The notes under the pieces are model-generated. The model was not told the origin of the DNA and made no database searches. It saw only the letters and a program-made list of their open reading frames with translations. Positions 10,184 to 20,215 of a DNA stretch of 51,263 nucleotides are shown piece by piece (the stretch's first letter is position 1; each line of letters begins with the position of its first letter). Origin of the DNA: Prorocentrum cordatum (Eukaryota; Sar; Dinophyceae; Prorocentrales; Prorocentraceae); the NCBI GenBank assembly GCA_963575745.1, contig CAUYUJ010016700.1:124087-175349 (forward strand). The letters run 5' to 3'. A program made the translations under genes and the position numbers.

Positions 10184-10300
10184 GGCTCCCTGGCCAGGCC
10201 CATCCTGAGCCCCACAGCGGTGCATACGCCACGCCCTCCTAGCTCGGCCAGAAGAGCGTATACACAGCTCCTGGGTTCAGGATATGCCTGGCCAGGGAAC
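10184..10300. repeat. Foldback element of 117 bp
   Basis: The left arm (CTCCCTGGCCAGGC then ATCCTGA, AGCGGTGCATACGC) is the imperfect reverse complement of the right arm (GCGTATACACAGCT then TCAGGAT, GCCTGGCCAGGGA). Arms are about 45 bp with a 25-base loop. No clear target duplication is visible. Confidence 0.65.
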
Positions 10301-11030
10301 AATAAACATGGATAGATTTCGTCGTCCACCCTTCGTGGGGAAACAATTCCATGCGCAGGGGCTCCAATACTCCCCTACAGTCGACCCGTATCACAAGGAT
10401 GCGCGGTTAGGATGCAAGGGCCTTGGAGGGCCACGTTCACGTTTCTCGAACGAGGTTGGCCAGTGAAAGTCGCTAAGGATGGGCCGAAGGGGCGAGGATG
10501 CAAGGGTACCCTTGGGAAGGTTGCCCATCCTTCCTATGCGGGTTGACTGTGCCCAGATCTCCCGCCCGGAAATCCTTGGCCAACACCTCTTGCGAGGCAC
10601 TTCACCATCTCCAGCTCCGGCGGCATACGGCCGTCGAGCATCGTTGATCGGAGCTGAGCAGGCACGCTTACGACGACGCTTACGCCCTCTTCCCTCCCTC
10701 CTGCTCGCCCCCTCCTGCACGCGAGCGTTGCTGATCACCCTCGCGCGCCACTTGCACAAAGGCTGCCAGTGGTCGAGCTCCGAGGCACGGTAGGCACTCC
10801 CAGACATGTGTATGTAGTTTTTCTTTTGCCGATGCGCCGTCCAGGCGCGGCTCTTGAGCGAGAGTGAGTGAATGAGTGGTACTGTCCGCAAGACCCCCGA
10901 AAGATCGGCACGTCCCCGAGGCCCCCCTCTCCTCGACTTCTGGGACCAATCTGGACTCGTCCCAACCTCTACAAGGTCAAAAATGACGAGGAAAGAAGAA
11001 CCTCTGGATCCCCGAACCGACGAATGGACG
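10301..11030. other. No recognised gene
   Basis: This is unique-looking sequence of mixed composition. Minus-strand frames extend from the following GAC array through this stretch, but the translation is not domain-like. Confidence 0.35.
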
Positions 11031-11220
11031 CAGACGACGACGAGTAGACAAACAAATGGATGAATGGACGACGACGACGATGACGACGACGAATGGACGA
11101 CGACGAAAACGAATGGGCGACGACGCCGACGACGCGCACGATGAGGACGACGACGACGAGGACGACGACGACGACGACGACGACGAGGACGACGAGGACG
11201 ACGACGACGAAGACGATGAC
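11031..11220 (+). repeat. GAC trinucleotide array
   Basis: GAC/ACG repeats with GAG and AAT interruptions are purest at 11125-11215. They read poly-Asp on the plus strand and poly-Val or poly-Ser on the minus strand. Confidence 0.9.
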
Positions 11221-11427
11221 CGGCCCGCGGCAGGGCGCCACCCGCGCGCGGCCTGGCCGCCCTCGAGAGGGAGCGCCGGTCTGTGTCGGAAGACCAGCTT
11301 TCGGCGGCGAGCAAGATTGAACGGGAGCCGAAGGTGATGCTGTTCCCATCGTACTTCAGGACCACATCCCAGAAATAATTTCGAGCACACAGACAAGTGT
11401 CGAAACAGTGTCGAACGAGTTTCGCCT

Positions 11428-11526
11428 CCCAGGGCCCGACACGTGAAAACACTCAAGTTTCGGTACTTTGGGGTGCTCGAAATTCTTCCTGGTGATCACG
11501 GCTACAGTAAGTTGGAACATCATAAG
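11428..11526 (+). repeat. Dispersed repeat family C, copy 1
   Basis: Shared landmarks with 16410-16507 are TCCCAGGGCCCGACRCG, GTTTCGGTACTTT, GTGCTC, TGGTGAT and GTRGGAACATCA-like ends. The second copy directly precedes the palindromic element at 16512. Confidence 0.65.
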
Positions 11527-12360
11527 CCGAGGGGCCTCTAAGGCGCCGAGGCGAGAGCGCCACTCCTGAGCAAGAAGTATCAAGCAGGAGCGCTGGTTTT
11601 GTTGGAGGGCCAGTCTTCGGCGGCGAGCAAGAGCACCAGACCAGAGCGAAGAGCGATGGAGCATCGAGTGGGAGCACTGTTGCTGCCGAAACGCCCGTGC
11701 GGGAGCCTCGCTTTCAGAAGAACTGCAGCCAGCGCCAAGGCGAGAGCAGGGCAGATTTGGGGGGTCCGACAATGATCTTTGTTTGATTTTTGTTCGGACT
11801 ACCTACCAGACCACCTCAACCCAACCCGAAGACCCGAAATTCGGGTTCATGTGTTTTTCAATTCTCCGACGCCCCCCCCCCACCGGGAATGGAGGGCCAA
11901 TCAGAGCCTTCGGGCTGGGTTGGGGTGGTTTGATGGGCGGCGACGAGCCCTCGGAGAACAATCGCAAGGCTCCCACGGTGCCGCCAAGAGCCCGCTGCTG
12001 CTTGCTGAAAGCGCTGGCCTGGGCGGAACCGTCCTGCCTCCCTAGACACAGAGCCACTAGCAAGAGGCACTGCCTGTGATATCTGCTGCCCCGGCGAGCG
12101 GCCGAGGGGGAGGAGGAAAATGGCACGCGAATCGGAGAGTGACGAGATGACCCCGGAGATCGGCAGTGGCCTCGGCAACGATCTCCGCTTGCAATAGAAT
12201 TTCAGGCATCTCGTTCAGCATGTGTCGTTCCACAAGCGAAGTATGACAAAGCCACGCGTGGGACAGCATCCGCCCTGGACAGATCGGGGATCTCTGAGAT
12301 CAGGCTGCTTCAGAAATGCACCGGGCGCCGCAACCGTTTCAGAGCGCTGTGGATTGGCGG
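11527..12360. other. No recognised gene
   Basis: A short repeat, TTCGGCGGCGAGCAAGA, occurs at about 11300 and 11617. Otherwise this is unique-looking sequence with no convincing frame. Confidence 0.35.
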
Positions 12361-12518
12361 CGCGCACAAGGGGGTACGGGGAGGGGGGAAGGCTTCTTAG
12401 AAGGAGGCGGCTTCTTAGAAGGCGCCGGCCTTACATCTACAGAGAAGGCCCTCGCCTTCTAAGAAGCAGGGGTGCTTCTGAGAAGCCTGCCCCCCTCCCC
12501 CTACCCCCCTCTGCGCGT
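12361..12518. repeat. Long imperfect hairpin
   Basis: The left arm (GGGGGTACGGGGAGGGGGG, AGGCTTCTTAGAAGG repeated) is the imperfect reverse complement of the right arm (CCTTCTAAGAAGC, GCTTCTGAGAAGCCT, CCCCCTCCCCCTACCCCC). Arms are about 70 bp and the loop is near 12435. Purine-rich parts of the arms resemble the GAAGTGAGAAGG foldback family. Confidence 0.7.
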
Positions 12519-12523
12519 GGCTG

Positions 12524-12840
12524 GGTGGAACGCTCTGAAGGCGTCCTGAAGGCGTCCTGGAACGTTCTGGAGCTGGTTCTCCCTGATTCTGGACCCGCCC
12601 GGCAGGCCAAAACCCTCGGCTCTCCCGCCCAAGGCTCAGGCGAGAACCGCTGCCGCAGTCTGGGGGCCGACAGCGCAATTTGAGCCTCGAGGCTTCCTGT
12701 GATGGCCAGAGTGGCTCATAGAACCATAATATAATCGGCATGATGCGAGTGTCAGGGAGGGACACTTCGCATGCAAAAAAGGAGAACTGGACAGGGATAG
12801 CTCGGCTATCGCTTTTCTACAGCACATACTTGACCAACAT
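12524..12840. other. No recognised gene
   Basis: CTGAAGGCGTCCTG is duplicated at 12535-12560. No supportable coding region was found. Confidence 0.35.
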
Positions 12841-12854
12841 ACCAGACGCTTACA

Positions 12855-13140
12855 CACAGAAGTGGAGGGCAGAGGAGAGAAGAGAGGGAGGAAAGAGGAG
12901 GATAGGCGGAGGAGTGGGGGAGGAGAAGGTGGAGAGAGGAGGGAGAAGAGCAGCAAGAGCAGGAGGAGGGGGAGGCGGGAAATGCGGAAAGATGACGATG
13001 AGGAGGAGGACGAGGAAAAGGGGGAGGAGGAAAAGGAGAAGGCCCTCTTGTATCCTCTTCCTTCTCCCCCCCCTCCTCCCCCCTTTCAGCCCCCCATACA
13101 CCTTTCCTCCTCCTCCGCCTCCTCCTCCTCCTGCTGAGGA
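12855..13140 (+). repeat. Purine-rich GGA tract switching to TCC
   Basis: GGA/GAG-rich sequence (12855-13045) is followed by TCC-rich sequence (13060-13138), so the block is roughly self-complementary. It could act as a foldback with long, low-complexity arms. Confidence 0.7.
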
Positions 13141-13284
13141 GGGGGAGGGGGGAGAACACCCCCTGCCTCCCCACAGGGGCCCTGGCACCGCGCCTGCACG
13201 CCCTGCTCCTGGCAGGCGCGCAGAAGGCTCTGCGAGTCCTTGTCCTGGCGGAGGAGCAAGAGGAGCAATTGGCAGCAGCAACAA

Positions 13285-13486
13285 TCGGCGGCGAGCGAGG
13301 GGGGGAACTGAGAAGGATCAGGCCTTTTCAATCGGCGGCGGGACTTCACATAAGGCCTCTGGCATTCCGGGAAGTCGTGTGCGTCTTCGGGGAAGGCTCA
13401 GCAAACTTCTGAAAACGCCGGGGGACTTCCGGGCCTTCTGAGAAGGCCCGCTCCTTCTCACTTCCCACCCCCTCGCTTGCCGCCAG
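13285..13486. repeat. Foldback element, GAAGTGAGAAGG family, copy 2
   Basis: The left arm reads TCGGCGGCGAGCGAGGGGGG then AACTGAGAAGG and CAGGCCTTTTCA. The right arm is its reverse complement (TCTGAGAAGGCCCGCTCC, TTCTCACTTCCC, CCCTCGCTTGCCGCC). Confidence 0.65.
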
Positions 13487-13678
13487 ATCACGCAGCGTCC
13501 CCTCCTTTCGGGCGCGAATTAATGAAACGGCGATCAACGGGGGGTAGAAAAAAGATTCCCGTTTCGTGCCCCAAGAGCCCCCTTCTGGATGCTGAAGGGC
13601 CCCTTCAGGGGCCCCGAAGGGCCGCTTTTCGGCAGCCCCAGCTGCCACCACCCCCCCGTCTATCGCCCCCCCCATTAC

Positions 13679-13982
13679 CCGTCGGTCGGAAGAACCCGGT
13701 GGAAACATGGGAGTAAGTAGGAATGCGGATAAAGTAGATCGGGCCCAGGCTCGCCCAAAGAAGAATTTGATGTTGATTTATCCGCGGGTTACCGTCAGGA
13801 CAACAACTCCTGCGCGTGGCCGACGCGCGACGGCAGGCCCGAAGGGGACCGAAAGAAGGCGAGGGACAGGGAACCAGAGAACAAAAGACAGCAAACACGG
13901 ATGCACTCCTGAAGTAGGAAGGCACTTGAAGTAGATTAGGAAATTGGGGATCCGTAAATACCTACTTGCAACGACGGACCTG
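13679..13982 (+). repeat. Dispersed repeat family D, copy 1
   Basis: It shares GTCGGTCGGAAGAA, GCGGATAAAGTAG, CAGGCYCGCCCA, GAAGTAGGAAGGC and a terminal CAACGACSGAC motif with 16855-17032. This copy is longer because of an internal segment at about 13770-13880. Confidence 0.65.
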
Positions 13983-14428
13983 CACGCGGCCTCAAGAGCT
14001 CGCAGGCCGCAAGTCCCTCCGGGAGGGCTCCTCCGCACTGCGAGGGGCGCCCCCGAGAGAGCGAGAGGAGGGCACTTAGAGCATGTCGTGCGGCTCCGTC
14101 GGAGACGTTGCCGGCAACTTGTCTCCACCTCTGACGGCTGAAACATTGCTCATGCTCATCTGCGGTCCAGCGCTGCCACTGGTTCTCACTCTCATTCCAC
14201 ACGTGTTTACCTCCATCATTTGTACCACAGTGAGTTGGTGTTGCATTCGCTCCTGGTGTCGGCGTAGTAAGTGTGCTGGGTCGTGCGGCCGCTGAGTGCA
14301 CGACTTTCTGACCACGGCCAATCATGGTCTTGATACGTCCAGGGTCAAGGCCTGCCGCTGCCTTGGCACGCTGTGTGATGCCGCAGCCTGTCTTGTTCCT
14401 GTAGGAGTCTGCCCGCGGTTCCTGCTAC
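13936..14428 (-). CDS. Possible frame-shifted continuation of the 14345-15331 reading frame
   Basis: A second minus-strand frame is open from the stop near 14428 to 13936. It overlaps the end of the main reading frame by about 80 bp in a different phase. Its upstream half has protein-like composition (GLDPGRIKTMIGRGQKVVHS and KHVWNESENQWQRWTADEHE), whereas its last 40 codons look less so and overlap dispersed repeat family D. The simplest reading is a one-base indel or an unrecognised intron between the two parts of one protein. A candidate GT to AG stretch of only 30 bp near 14380-14420 is too short to trust. No domain was recognised. Confidence 0.3.
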
Positions 14429-15331
14429 GTTGCGGCGCCTCGGCGGCGGCTCTGGTAGATCATCGCGCCGCGGAAGCAGCCCACGCGCGCCACCGCGGAG
14501 AGAGCTGTCATCAGGGGCCGCGGCCAGGCCATCGCGCGGCGGCGGCGCGGGATGATATGGAGAAGCAGTCGAAGCTCCGACTGAGTCGGCGGTCAGATTA
14601 CGCTCATCATCAACATCCATGGTTACCCGAGGGCTCGCTTCAGGGGCACTGCCGGCTGAGCCAGTAGCATCCCCGTCTCTATTAGTTGCGGCACCTGTTG
14701 CAGCAGTTGGCAACGGTTCAATTAATACAGGCTGTGGCTGTATTGCGCCTGTGGCCGCGACACCTTGCATCGGATCATCTGTGGATGTACCAATATCAAC
14801 TGAGCCGATATCGTGAAATCCCTTCCTCGCGAATGTGCGTAGGACTCCAACGGCCACTGTAGCGTTGCGCTGGCTATGCTTGGCAATCAATCGGCCCCGA
14901 AACTCGGCATGGTGATCCTGCGCTGACTCCTTCCATTCGCCTTGGCCGATACTATCGCAAAATTTAGCTTGTACTGGCCAGGGATCCACGCTTATCTTTG
15001 ACTTCAGGTTGAACCCCAAGTCCGTGATACAGGCCTCCAATAGATCAGAGCTTTCGACCGCCTCCCTTACAGTCTTGTCAAGATCGGAAACATATGACCA
15101 TAACTGTTGCGAGCAATGCGGAGACACTGCTCCTGTCAGATCCTGTGCGTCTATCCATATGTCCACTTCTGTCGGGAATATGATGTATCGATTGTAGACA
15201 AGGAACTCCTTTATGCATTCCCGAATTGTCATGGTGCGGGAAGGCTTGTATTCAACCCAGGCAACATTGATATCCTTATCCCAGAGGTCATCAATGGCCA
15301 GACCGACTCGCGCACCAAGAATAGTTTCTTC
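14345..15331 (-). CDS. Hypothetical protein (gene or gene remnant)
   Basis: The minus-strand frame is open for 328 codons from 15331 to the stop at 14345-14347. The first ATG is at 15232, but the 33 codons before it also look coding (GLAIDDLWDKDINVAWVEYK). They are preceded by CTAG then G, a plausible splice acceptor at 15332-15333, so this may be an internal exon. The amino-terminal 150 residues are mixed alpha/beta in character with aromatic and acidic residues (FLVYNRYIIFPTEVDIWIDA). The carboxy-terminal part is Pro/Ala/Thr/Arg-rich and probably disordered. I recognise no family. The frame breaks near 14345-14428, after which another frame continues to about 13936. Broken frame and lack of detectable neighbours suggest a decaying gene or a transposon-encoded protein. 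Confidence 0.45.
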   Translation of the reverse strand, partial: EETILGARVGLAIDDLWDKDINVAWVEYKPSRTMTIRECIKEFLVYNRYIIFPTEVDIWIDAQDLTGAVSPHCSQQLWSYVSDLDKTVREAVESSDLLEACITDLGFNLKSKISVDPWPVQAKFCDSIGQGEWKESAQDHHAEFRGRLIAKHSQRNATVAVGVLRTFARKGFHDIGSVDIGTSTDDPMQGVAATGAIQPQPVLIEPLPTAATGAATNRDGDATGSAGSAPEASPRVTMDVDDERNLTADSVGASTASPYHPAPPPRDGLAAAPDDSSLRGGARGLLPRRDDLPEPPPRRRNVAGTAGRLLQEQDRLRHHTACQGSGRP

Positions 15332-15334
15332 CTA

Positions 15335-15780
15335 GCCAGCATCGACCCATAAACTATTGCTGCGTAAAATGAAATGCAGCCTTCCTCACTTCACACTCGG
15401 AGGTCTTCACTGAGTATTGTCTAACCGATCCCCATCCCCAGCGGCGGGGCCTGGGTCCCACTGGCCGCATTACCCCCCTAGATGGGGATGTAGGTCGTTC
15501 TCTTCGGGTTTCGAGGGGTGTATCCCCAACTGGGGTGGTAATTTGGTGGGGGTCTCGAAGGGGATGGGGATGGGGATGGGGATCGTTTAAACGATACGGA
15601 TTCACAAGGATTGCCGCATAGGGATCCTTGGACAAGTCCACTCCCTCCTTGACGACCGTTCTCGCAAAAGGGCGTCTCGCCTCGTCTCCCAAGGGCCTGC
15701 CGTTGATGGGGGTTAGGCGACAGGTCCACCCATCTGAGAGGCAGAGGCTCCTCCTCCCCCTCCTCCGCCTCCTCTTCCTC
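15335..15780. other. No recognised gene; short GGGGAT run
   Basis: GGGGAT is repeated four times at about 15558-15583. The remainder is unique-looking sequence without a supportable frame. Confidence 0.4.
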
Positions 15781-16053
15781 CCTCTTCTTCTTCTGGTTAG
15801 TCTGATTATTGTTCTTATTAATAGTATTAGTATCAGCATTGTGCTCTTATATTAGAAAAGTTATTATTATTCCTAATAATATGTATTATCTTCTCCGTAG
15901 TCGTAGTATAGTATTGTTGGTATTGTTATGATGCATGCTCGTCTTATTATTAATAGTAGTGGTGTTCGTATTAGTACGGTAAATGCGGTTGTTCGTATTC
16001 GGCGTCGTATGATTATTCTTAGTAGTCTGCTTCGTATTCGCCATAGTGATATT
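15781..16053 (+). repeat. Degenerate ATT/AGT tract
   Basis: This is ATTATTAGTAGT-like sequence with many substitutions, resembling the decayed part of the array at 8546-8735. In both places the tract runs on into a TCC array, although 8735-8823 holds short runs of other triplets first. Confidence 0.6.
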
Positions 16054-16163
16054 ATCCCTCCTCCCCCTGCTCCTCCTCCTCCCGCTCCCTCTTCTCCTCC
16101 CTTTCCTCCTCCTCATCCTCCTCCTCCTCCTCCTCCTCCTCCTCCTCCTCTTCCTCCCCCTCC
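16054..16163 (+). repeat. TCC array, left of gap
   Basis: This TCC-rich array ends at an assembly gap. Confidence 0.9.
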
Positions 16164-16263
16164 NNNNNNNNNNNNNNNNNNNNNNNNNNNNNNNNNNNNN
16201 NNNNNNNNNNNNNNNNNNNNNNNNNNNNNNNNNNNNNNNNNNNNNNNNNNNNNNNNNNNNNNN
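16164..16263. other. Assembly gap of 100 N
   Basis: Exactly 100 N bases suggest a scaffold gap of unknown real size. TCC/CCT sequence flanks both sides, so the array itself probably broke the assembly. Confidence 0.97.
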
Positions 16264-16407
16264 CCCTCCTCCCTCATCCCTCCTCCCTCCTCCCTCCTCC
16301 TCCCTCCACCTCCTACTCCACCACCTCCACCTCCTCCTCCACCTCCTCCTCCTCCTCCTCCTCCTCCTCCTCCTCCTCCTCCTCCTCCTCCTCCTCCTCC
16401 TCCTCCT
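16264..16407 (+). repeat. TCC array, right of gap
   Basis: This is CCT/TCC repeat with CCTCCA interruptions, purest at 16340-16405. Confidence 0.9.
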
Positions 16408-16409
16408 GC

Positions 16410-16507
16410 ATCCCAGGGCCCGACGCGCGAAAACCCTCTTGTTTCGGTACTTTCTTGGTGCTCAAAAGTCGTTATGGTGATTAAGGCTAAAGCAGGGTGG
16501 AACATCA
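16410..16507 (+). repeat. Dispersed repeat family C, copy 2
   Basis: This is the counterpart of 11428-11526. It lies between the TCC array and the palindromic element starting at 16512. Confidence 0.65.
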
Positions 16508-16511
16508 GAAT

Positions 16512-16703
16512 CCTAGATGGGGTGCGGGTAGATGGGGTCGGAGGGCCGCGCCGCATCGGCGACGTCGGCGATGCATCGGCGACGTCGGCGATGCATCGGC
16601 GACGTCGGCGTGGAGGAAATCGGGCTCCACATCGACCCACATCGCCGATGCATCGGCGATGCGGCGCGAGCCTCCGACCCCATCTAATGCGACCCGATCT
16701 GGG
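16512..16703. mobile_element. Palindromic MITE with GATGCATCGGCG core, copy 1
   Basis: The ends pair over about 50 bp: TAGATGGGGTCGGAGG and CGCGCCGCATCGGCGA at the left against TCGGCGATGCGGCGCG and CCTCCGACCCCATCTA at the right. The core repeats GATGCATCGGCGACGTCGGC. A second copy is at 50121-50336. No transposase was found and the target duplication is unclear. Confidence 0.75.
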
Positions 16704-16854
16704 AGGCCCAGAGTACTGTGAAGCCACGTGGCCTGCTGGCTCATGCTCTGGGGCAGCACGACCGTGAGGAGCTCTGGGCGGCGCGCCTTCAGAGCACCCT
16801 GGCGGGCGCGGGCCAGGGGCCGGGGCGTGCCATCAGGAGGAGGAGAAAGTACGC

Positions 16855-17032
16855 GTCGGTCGGAAGAAGTAGGTAAACACATGAAGTAGGAAGGCGGATA
16901 AAGTAGGTGGGTCCAGGCCCGCCCAGAGAAGAACGAAACACAGCAATCGCATATCGATTATTGAAGTAGGAAGGCGCTCGACGTAGATTGGAATCGGGGA
17001 ATCCAAGAATACCACTTTCAACGACCGACGGG
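16855..17032 (+). repeat. Dispersed repeat family D, copy 2
   Basis: This is the shorter copy of the family at 13679-13982, with conserved GAAGTAGGAAGGC occurring twice inside the unit. Confidence 0.65.
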
Positions 17033-17222
17033 TATCGATGACGATGCTCGTCCTGGAACGTCCTCGTCACCACGGCCGGCTTGACCTCGAGATGCTGGCT
17101 GGAGCGCAACCCCCCAGATGAGGCCCAGGGAGTGGTGGTGTCGGTGCCTATCGGTGGGAAGAGAAGGACAGGCACATGAAGCAGCCGCCCAGCCCCTGAA
17201 GACGAGGGGCGAGGGAAAGCTA

Positions 17223-17283
17223 GCCTGGCGAAGAACCCAACCATATGCAGTTGCGAATGCTGCAATTGTGAGTACAATCTGAG
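17223..17283 (+). repeat. Composite element head module
   Basis: It reads CCTGGCGAAGAACCCAACCA then TATGCAGTTGCGAATG and CAATTGTGAGTAC. Related heads occur near 21408, 33077, 37490 and 45274, in each case directly upstream of a unit with the GGAGCTCCCTATGGGGC-type core. No tRNA-like A or B box was recognised. Confidence 0.75.
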
Positions 17284-18320
17284 GTGAAACTCCCTATGGG
17301 GCAACGCCCGCATGCGGGCTGTGCCGCTGGAGCCTTCGGTGGAGCTCCCTGTGGGGCCACGAACCGTGTGAGGTGCGCGCCGGAAAAAGGGAGGGTGCCC
17401 ACATGCGGGCTGCTCCACTGGGGCCTTACTGGAGCTCCCTGTGGGGTCACGAAACGTGTGAGCGGTGTGCCAGAAAAAGAGTGTCGCCCACATGCGTACG
17501 GTGCCACTGGGAACTTAAGTGGAGCTCCCTGTGGGACCACGAAACGTGTGAGGGGTGTACCGAAACAGGGGTGACGCCCACATGCGAACGGTACCACCGG
17601 GGCCTTAGGTGGAGCTCCCTATAGGGCCACGGAACGTGTGAGCGGTGTGCCGAAACGGGGGTGACGCCCACATGCGAACGGTGCCAATGGGGCCGTAGGT
17701 GGAGCTCCCTATGGGGACACGAAACTTGTGAGGGGTGTGCCGAAACAGGGGCGACGCCCACATCAGAACGGTACCACTGGAGCCTTAGGAAGGGCTCCCC
17801 ATGGGGCAACGAAACGTGTGACAGCTGCTCCGAAACGGGGACGACGCCCACCTGCGAACGGTGCCAGTGGGGCCTTAGCTGGAGCACCCTGTGGGGCCAC
17901 GCACTGTGTGAGGGGTGTGCCGAAACAGCGGTAACGCCCAGTGCCGAAACAGCGGTTGTGCCGAACGGTACCAATGGGGCCTCAGGTGAGCTCCTTATGG
18001 GCTACGAAACGTGTGAGGTGTGTGTGTGTGTGTGTGCCGAAACAGCTGTAACGCCCACATGCGAACGGTGCCAATGGGGCCGTAGGTGGAGCTCCCTACG
18101 GGGCCACGAAACGTGTGAGGGCTGTGCCGAAACGGGGGTGACGCCCACATACGAACGGTGCCTCTGGGGTCTTAGGTGGAGCTTCATATGGGGCCACGAA
18201 ACTTGTGAGGGCTGTGCCGAAACGCGGGTGACGCCCACATGCGAACGGTGCCTCTGGGGTATTAGGTGGAACTCCCTATGAGGCCACGAAACGCGTGAGG
18301 GCTGTGCCGAAACTGGGGTC
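17284..18320 (+). repeat. 90-bp minisatellite array (about 11 units)
   Basis: Each unit carries GGTGGAGCTCCCTATGGGGC, CACGAAACGTGTGAGGGGTG, TGCCGAAACGGGGGTGACGC and CCACATGCGAACGGTGCCA. Units diverge by several percent. One unit carries an embedded GT expansion at about 18015-18035. The 90-bp period keeps frames open, so the translated CERCHWG-like repeats are not evidence for a protein. Confidence 0.9.
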
Positions 18321-18356
<36 letters not shown>

Positions 18357-18358
18357 GC

Positions 18359-18449
<91 letters not shown>

Positions 18450-18616
18450 GTGGTGATGATGATGATGCTAAAGATGGTGCTAATGATGAGTCTAATGATG
18501 ATGGTGTTGGTGATGATGATGATGGTGATGATGATGATGATGGTGATGATGATGGTGATGATGGTGATGACGATGATGATGGTAATGATGGTGGCGGTGA
18601 TGATGATAATGATGAC

Positions 18617-18659
<43 letters not shown>

Positions 18660-18735
18660 GGTATGGTGACGATGATTAAAATCATGGTGGTTATGATGAT
18701 GGTGATGATGATGCTGTTGATGATGGAGGACGGGG
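18321..18735 (+). repeat. GAT/GAC microsatellite
   Basis: GACGAT changes to pure GATGAT and then degenerate GATGGT. It sits between the 90-bp array and the tail module, the same place occupied by GGA repeats in other copies. Confidence 0.95.
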
Positions 18736-18760
18736 GGGGCGGAGGAGGGAGGAGTGAGAT

Positions 18761-18811
18761 GCGGGGCGCTGTCTCTTCGAAACGAGGTTCCAACACCAAA
18801 GGATGGTTGGG
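18761..18811 (+). repeat. Composite element tail module
   Basis: It reads GCGGGGCGCTGTCTCTTCGA, AACGAGGTTCCAACACC and GGATGGTTGGG. In most copies CCCAAC can pair with GTTGGG across an 11-base loop; here the first strand is CCAAC. Similarity to the other tails ends just after GGTTGGG. Confidence 0.8.
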
Positions 18812-19239
18812 AACAACTCAACCTCCTCGACATCGCAAGGCGCCCAAAGAAGAGTGGAGCACGCGGATCCAAATTGCCCAGATTCCTCCCTCCCTTGCTG
18901 GGGAGGTCCAAGCGAGAAAGTCAGTAACGATGCTGCTCTCCATCAGGCCCCCCTTGCGCATACGAGCACCACAGGGCTCTAGGGCCCAAAAACATCAGAA
19001 ACGGCGTCCCTGCTAGAGGCGCCCGACCAACTCTTGAGCCTCACTGGACCTCTCCTAGGGTAGGTTCTGACCCGAATCTCGAAGCGAATCCAGCTGTGGC
19101 GACGAGGGCCTCCCAGGAGGCCCACAAAGGGGGGAGAACGAGGGAAGGGCAGCGCTGTGGGAAATTTTGCCTCCTCCGACTCTTGAGCCTCACTGCCCCC
19201 CCCCGCGCGCGCATCAGGTCCGAGCGGGGCAAGGAGGAT
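18812..19239. other. No recognised gene
   Basis: This is unique-looking sequence between the tail module and a single foldback arm. TCTTGAGCCTCACTG is repeated at about 19032 and 19180. Confidence 0.35.
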
Positions 19240-19306
19240 TCGACGGCGAGCGAGGGGGGGGGAAGTGAGAAGGGGCGGGCCTCCGCAGAGGGCTCGGAAG
19301 TGACCG
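19240..19306 (+). repeat. Solo arm of the GAAGTGAGAAGG foldback family
   Basis: It reads CGACGGCGAGCGAGGGGGGG, GAAGTGAGAAGGGGCGGGCC and AGAGGGCTCGGAAGT, matching the left arm at 3994. No inverted partner was seen nearby. Confidence 0.55.
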
Positions 19307-19346
19307 TCTTCTGAAAGGTTCCCGGATAGCTCTCTGAGAGCCAATG

Positions 19347-19476
19347 AAGGGGCCCTGGGACACACACAAATAAATACACACACATAACAGAATTCCCTAT
19401 ATGTTCCTCTACGTTCTGGGTTGTTGTCTTCCCCCCACTTCCCATATTTTCAAATATTTCCCTGGGGATCGACGAC
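19347..19476 (+). repeat. Dispersed repeat family B, copy 3
   Basis: It starts AAGGGGCCCTGGGACACACA and ends CCTGGGGATCGACGAC, matching copies at 1698 and 3112. Confidence 0.7.
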
Positions 19477-19559
19477 TACTTCCCCATATCCAAAGGATGG
19501 GGTTCGTGTTATTCTCCGACCACGCCGGACCAAGAGAACCTCCCTCTCTGCACTAGACA

Positions 19560-19683
19560 ATGATGATGATTGCCATGATGATGTATGGAGAGAGTATGAT
19601 GTGAGTATGATGGTGATGGTGAATGATGGATGAGTATGATGATGACGATGATGATGGTGATGATGATGATGACGATGAGCAGG

Positions 19684-19736
<53 letters not shown>

Positions 19737-19782
19737 CTGATGCTGATGCTGATGATGGTGATGGTGATGGTGATGGTGATGG

Positions 19783-19854
<72 letters not shown>

Positions 19855-19870
19855 CGATGAGCAGATGATG
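19560..19870 (+). repeat. GAT microsatellite
   Basis: GATGAT runs are interrupted by GGTGAT and GCTGAT blocks. Unlike the arrays at 18321 and 41898, this one lacks a flanking head or tail module. Confidence 0.95.
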
Positions 19871-20215
19871 AGGATGTCTCGAGCAGTTTGCTTATTTGGG
19901 CACTCCTAGGGGGGGCCGCCAGGGGTATTGCACGGCCTCCGTTCGTGCCCAAATGGCGGGATGTCTCAGGCGGTTTGCATGTTTGGGTCCTCAACATCCT
20001 CCGCCTTCGGAGCAGATTCTGAGGATGTCTCAGGCGAGGCGCTGGCTTTCGCACCCCAGGGGGGCCAGATTTCGAGGATGTCTCAAGCGGTTTGCATGTT
20101 TTGGTGGTCAGACTCGTCTGCTGTCAAAGCAAATTCTGAGGATGTTTATGGCGAGGCGCTGATTTCCGCACTCTCAGAGGGCCCAGATTGCGAGGATGTC
20201 CTAGACTCACTTATG
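19871..20215 (+). repeat. GAGGATGTCTCAGGCG minisatellite, locus 1
   Basis: There are about five spaced occurrences of GAGGATGTCTCRAGCGGTTT or GAGGATGTCTCAGGCGAGGC. The core motif is the same as in the larger array at 38050-38935. Confidence 0.65.

Noticed and set aside
17223-17283. Head module as a tRNA-derived SINE or U1-like RNA (CCTGGCG)
   Set aside because: No A or B box and no further match to U1 beyond a few bases could be seen.
17284-18320. CRISPR-like regular repeats
   Set aside because: Units are contiguous with no unique spacers, and the setting is eukaryotic.
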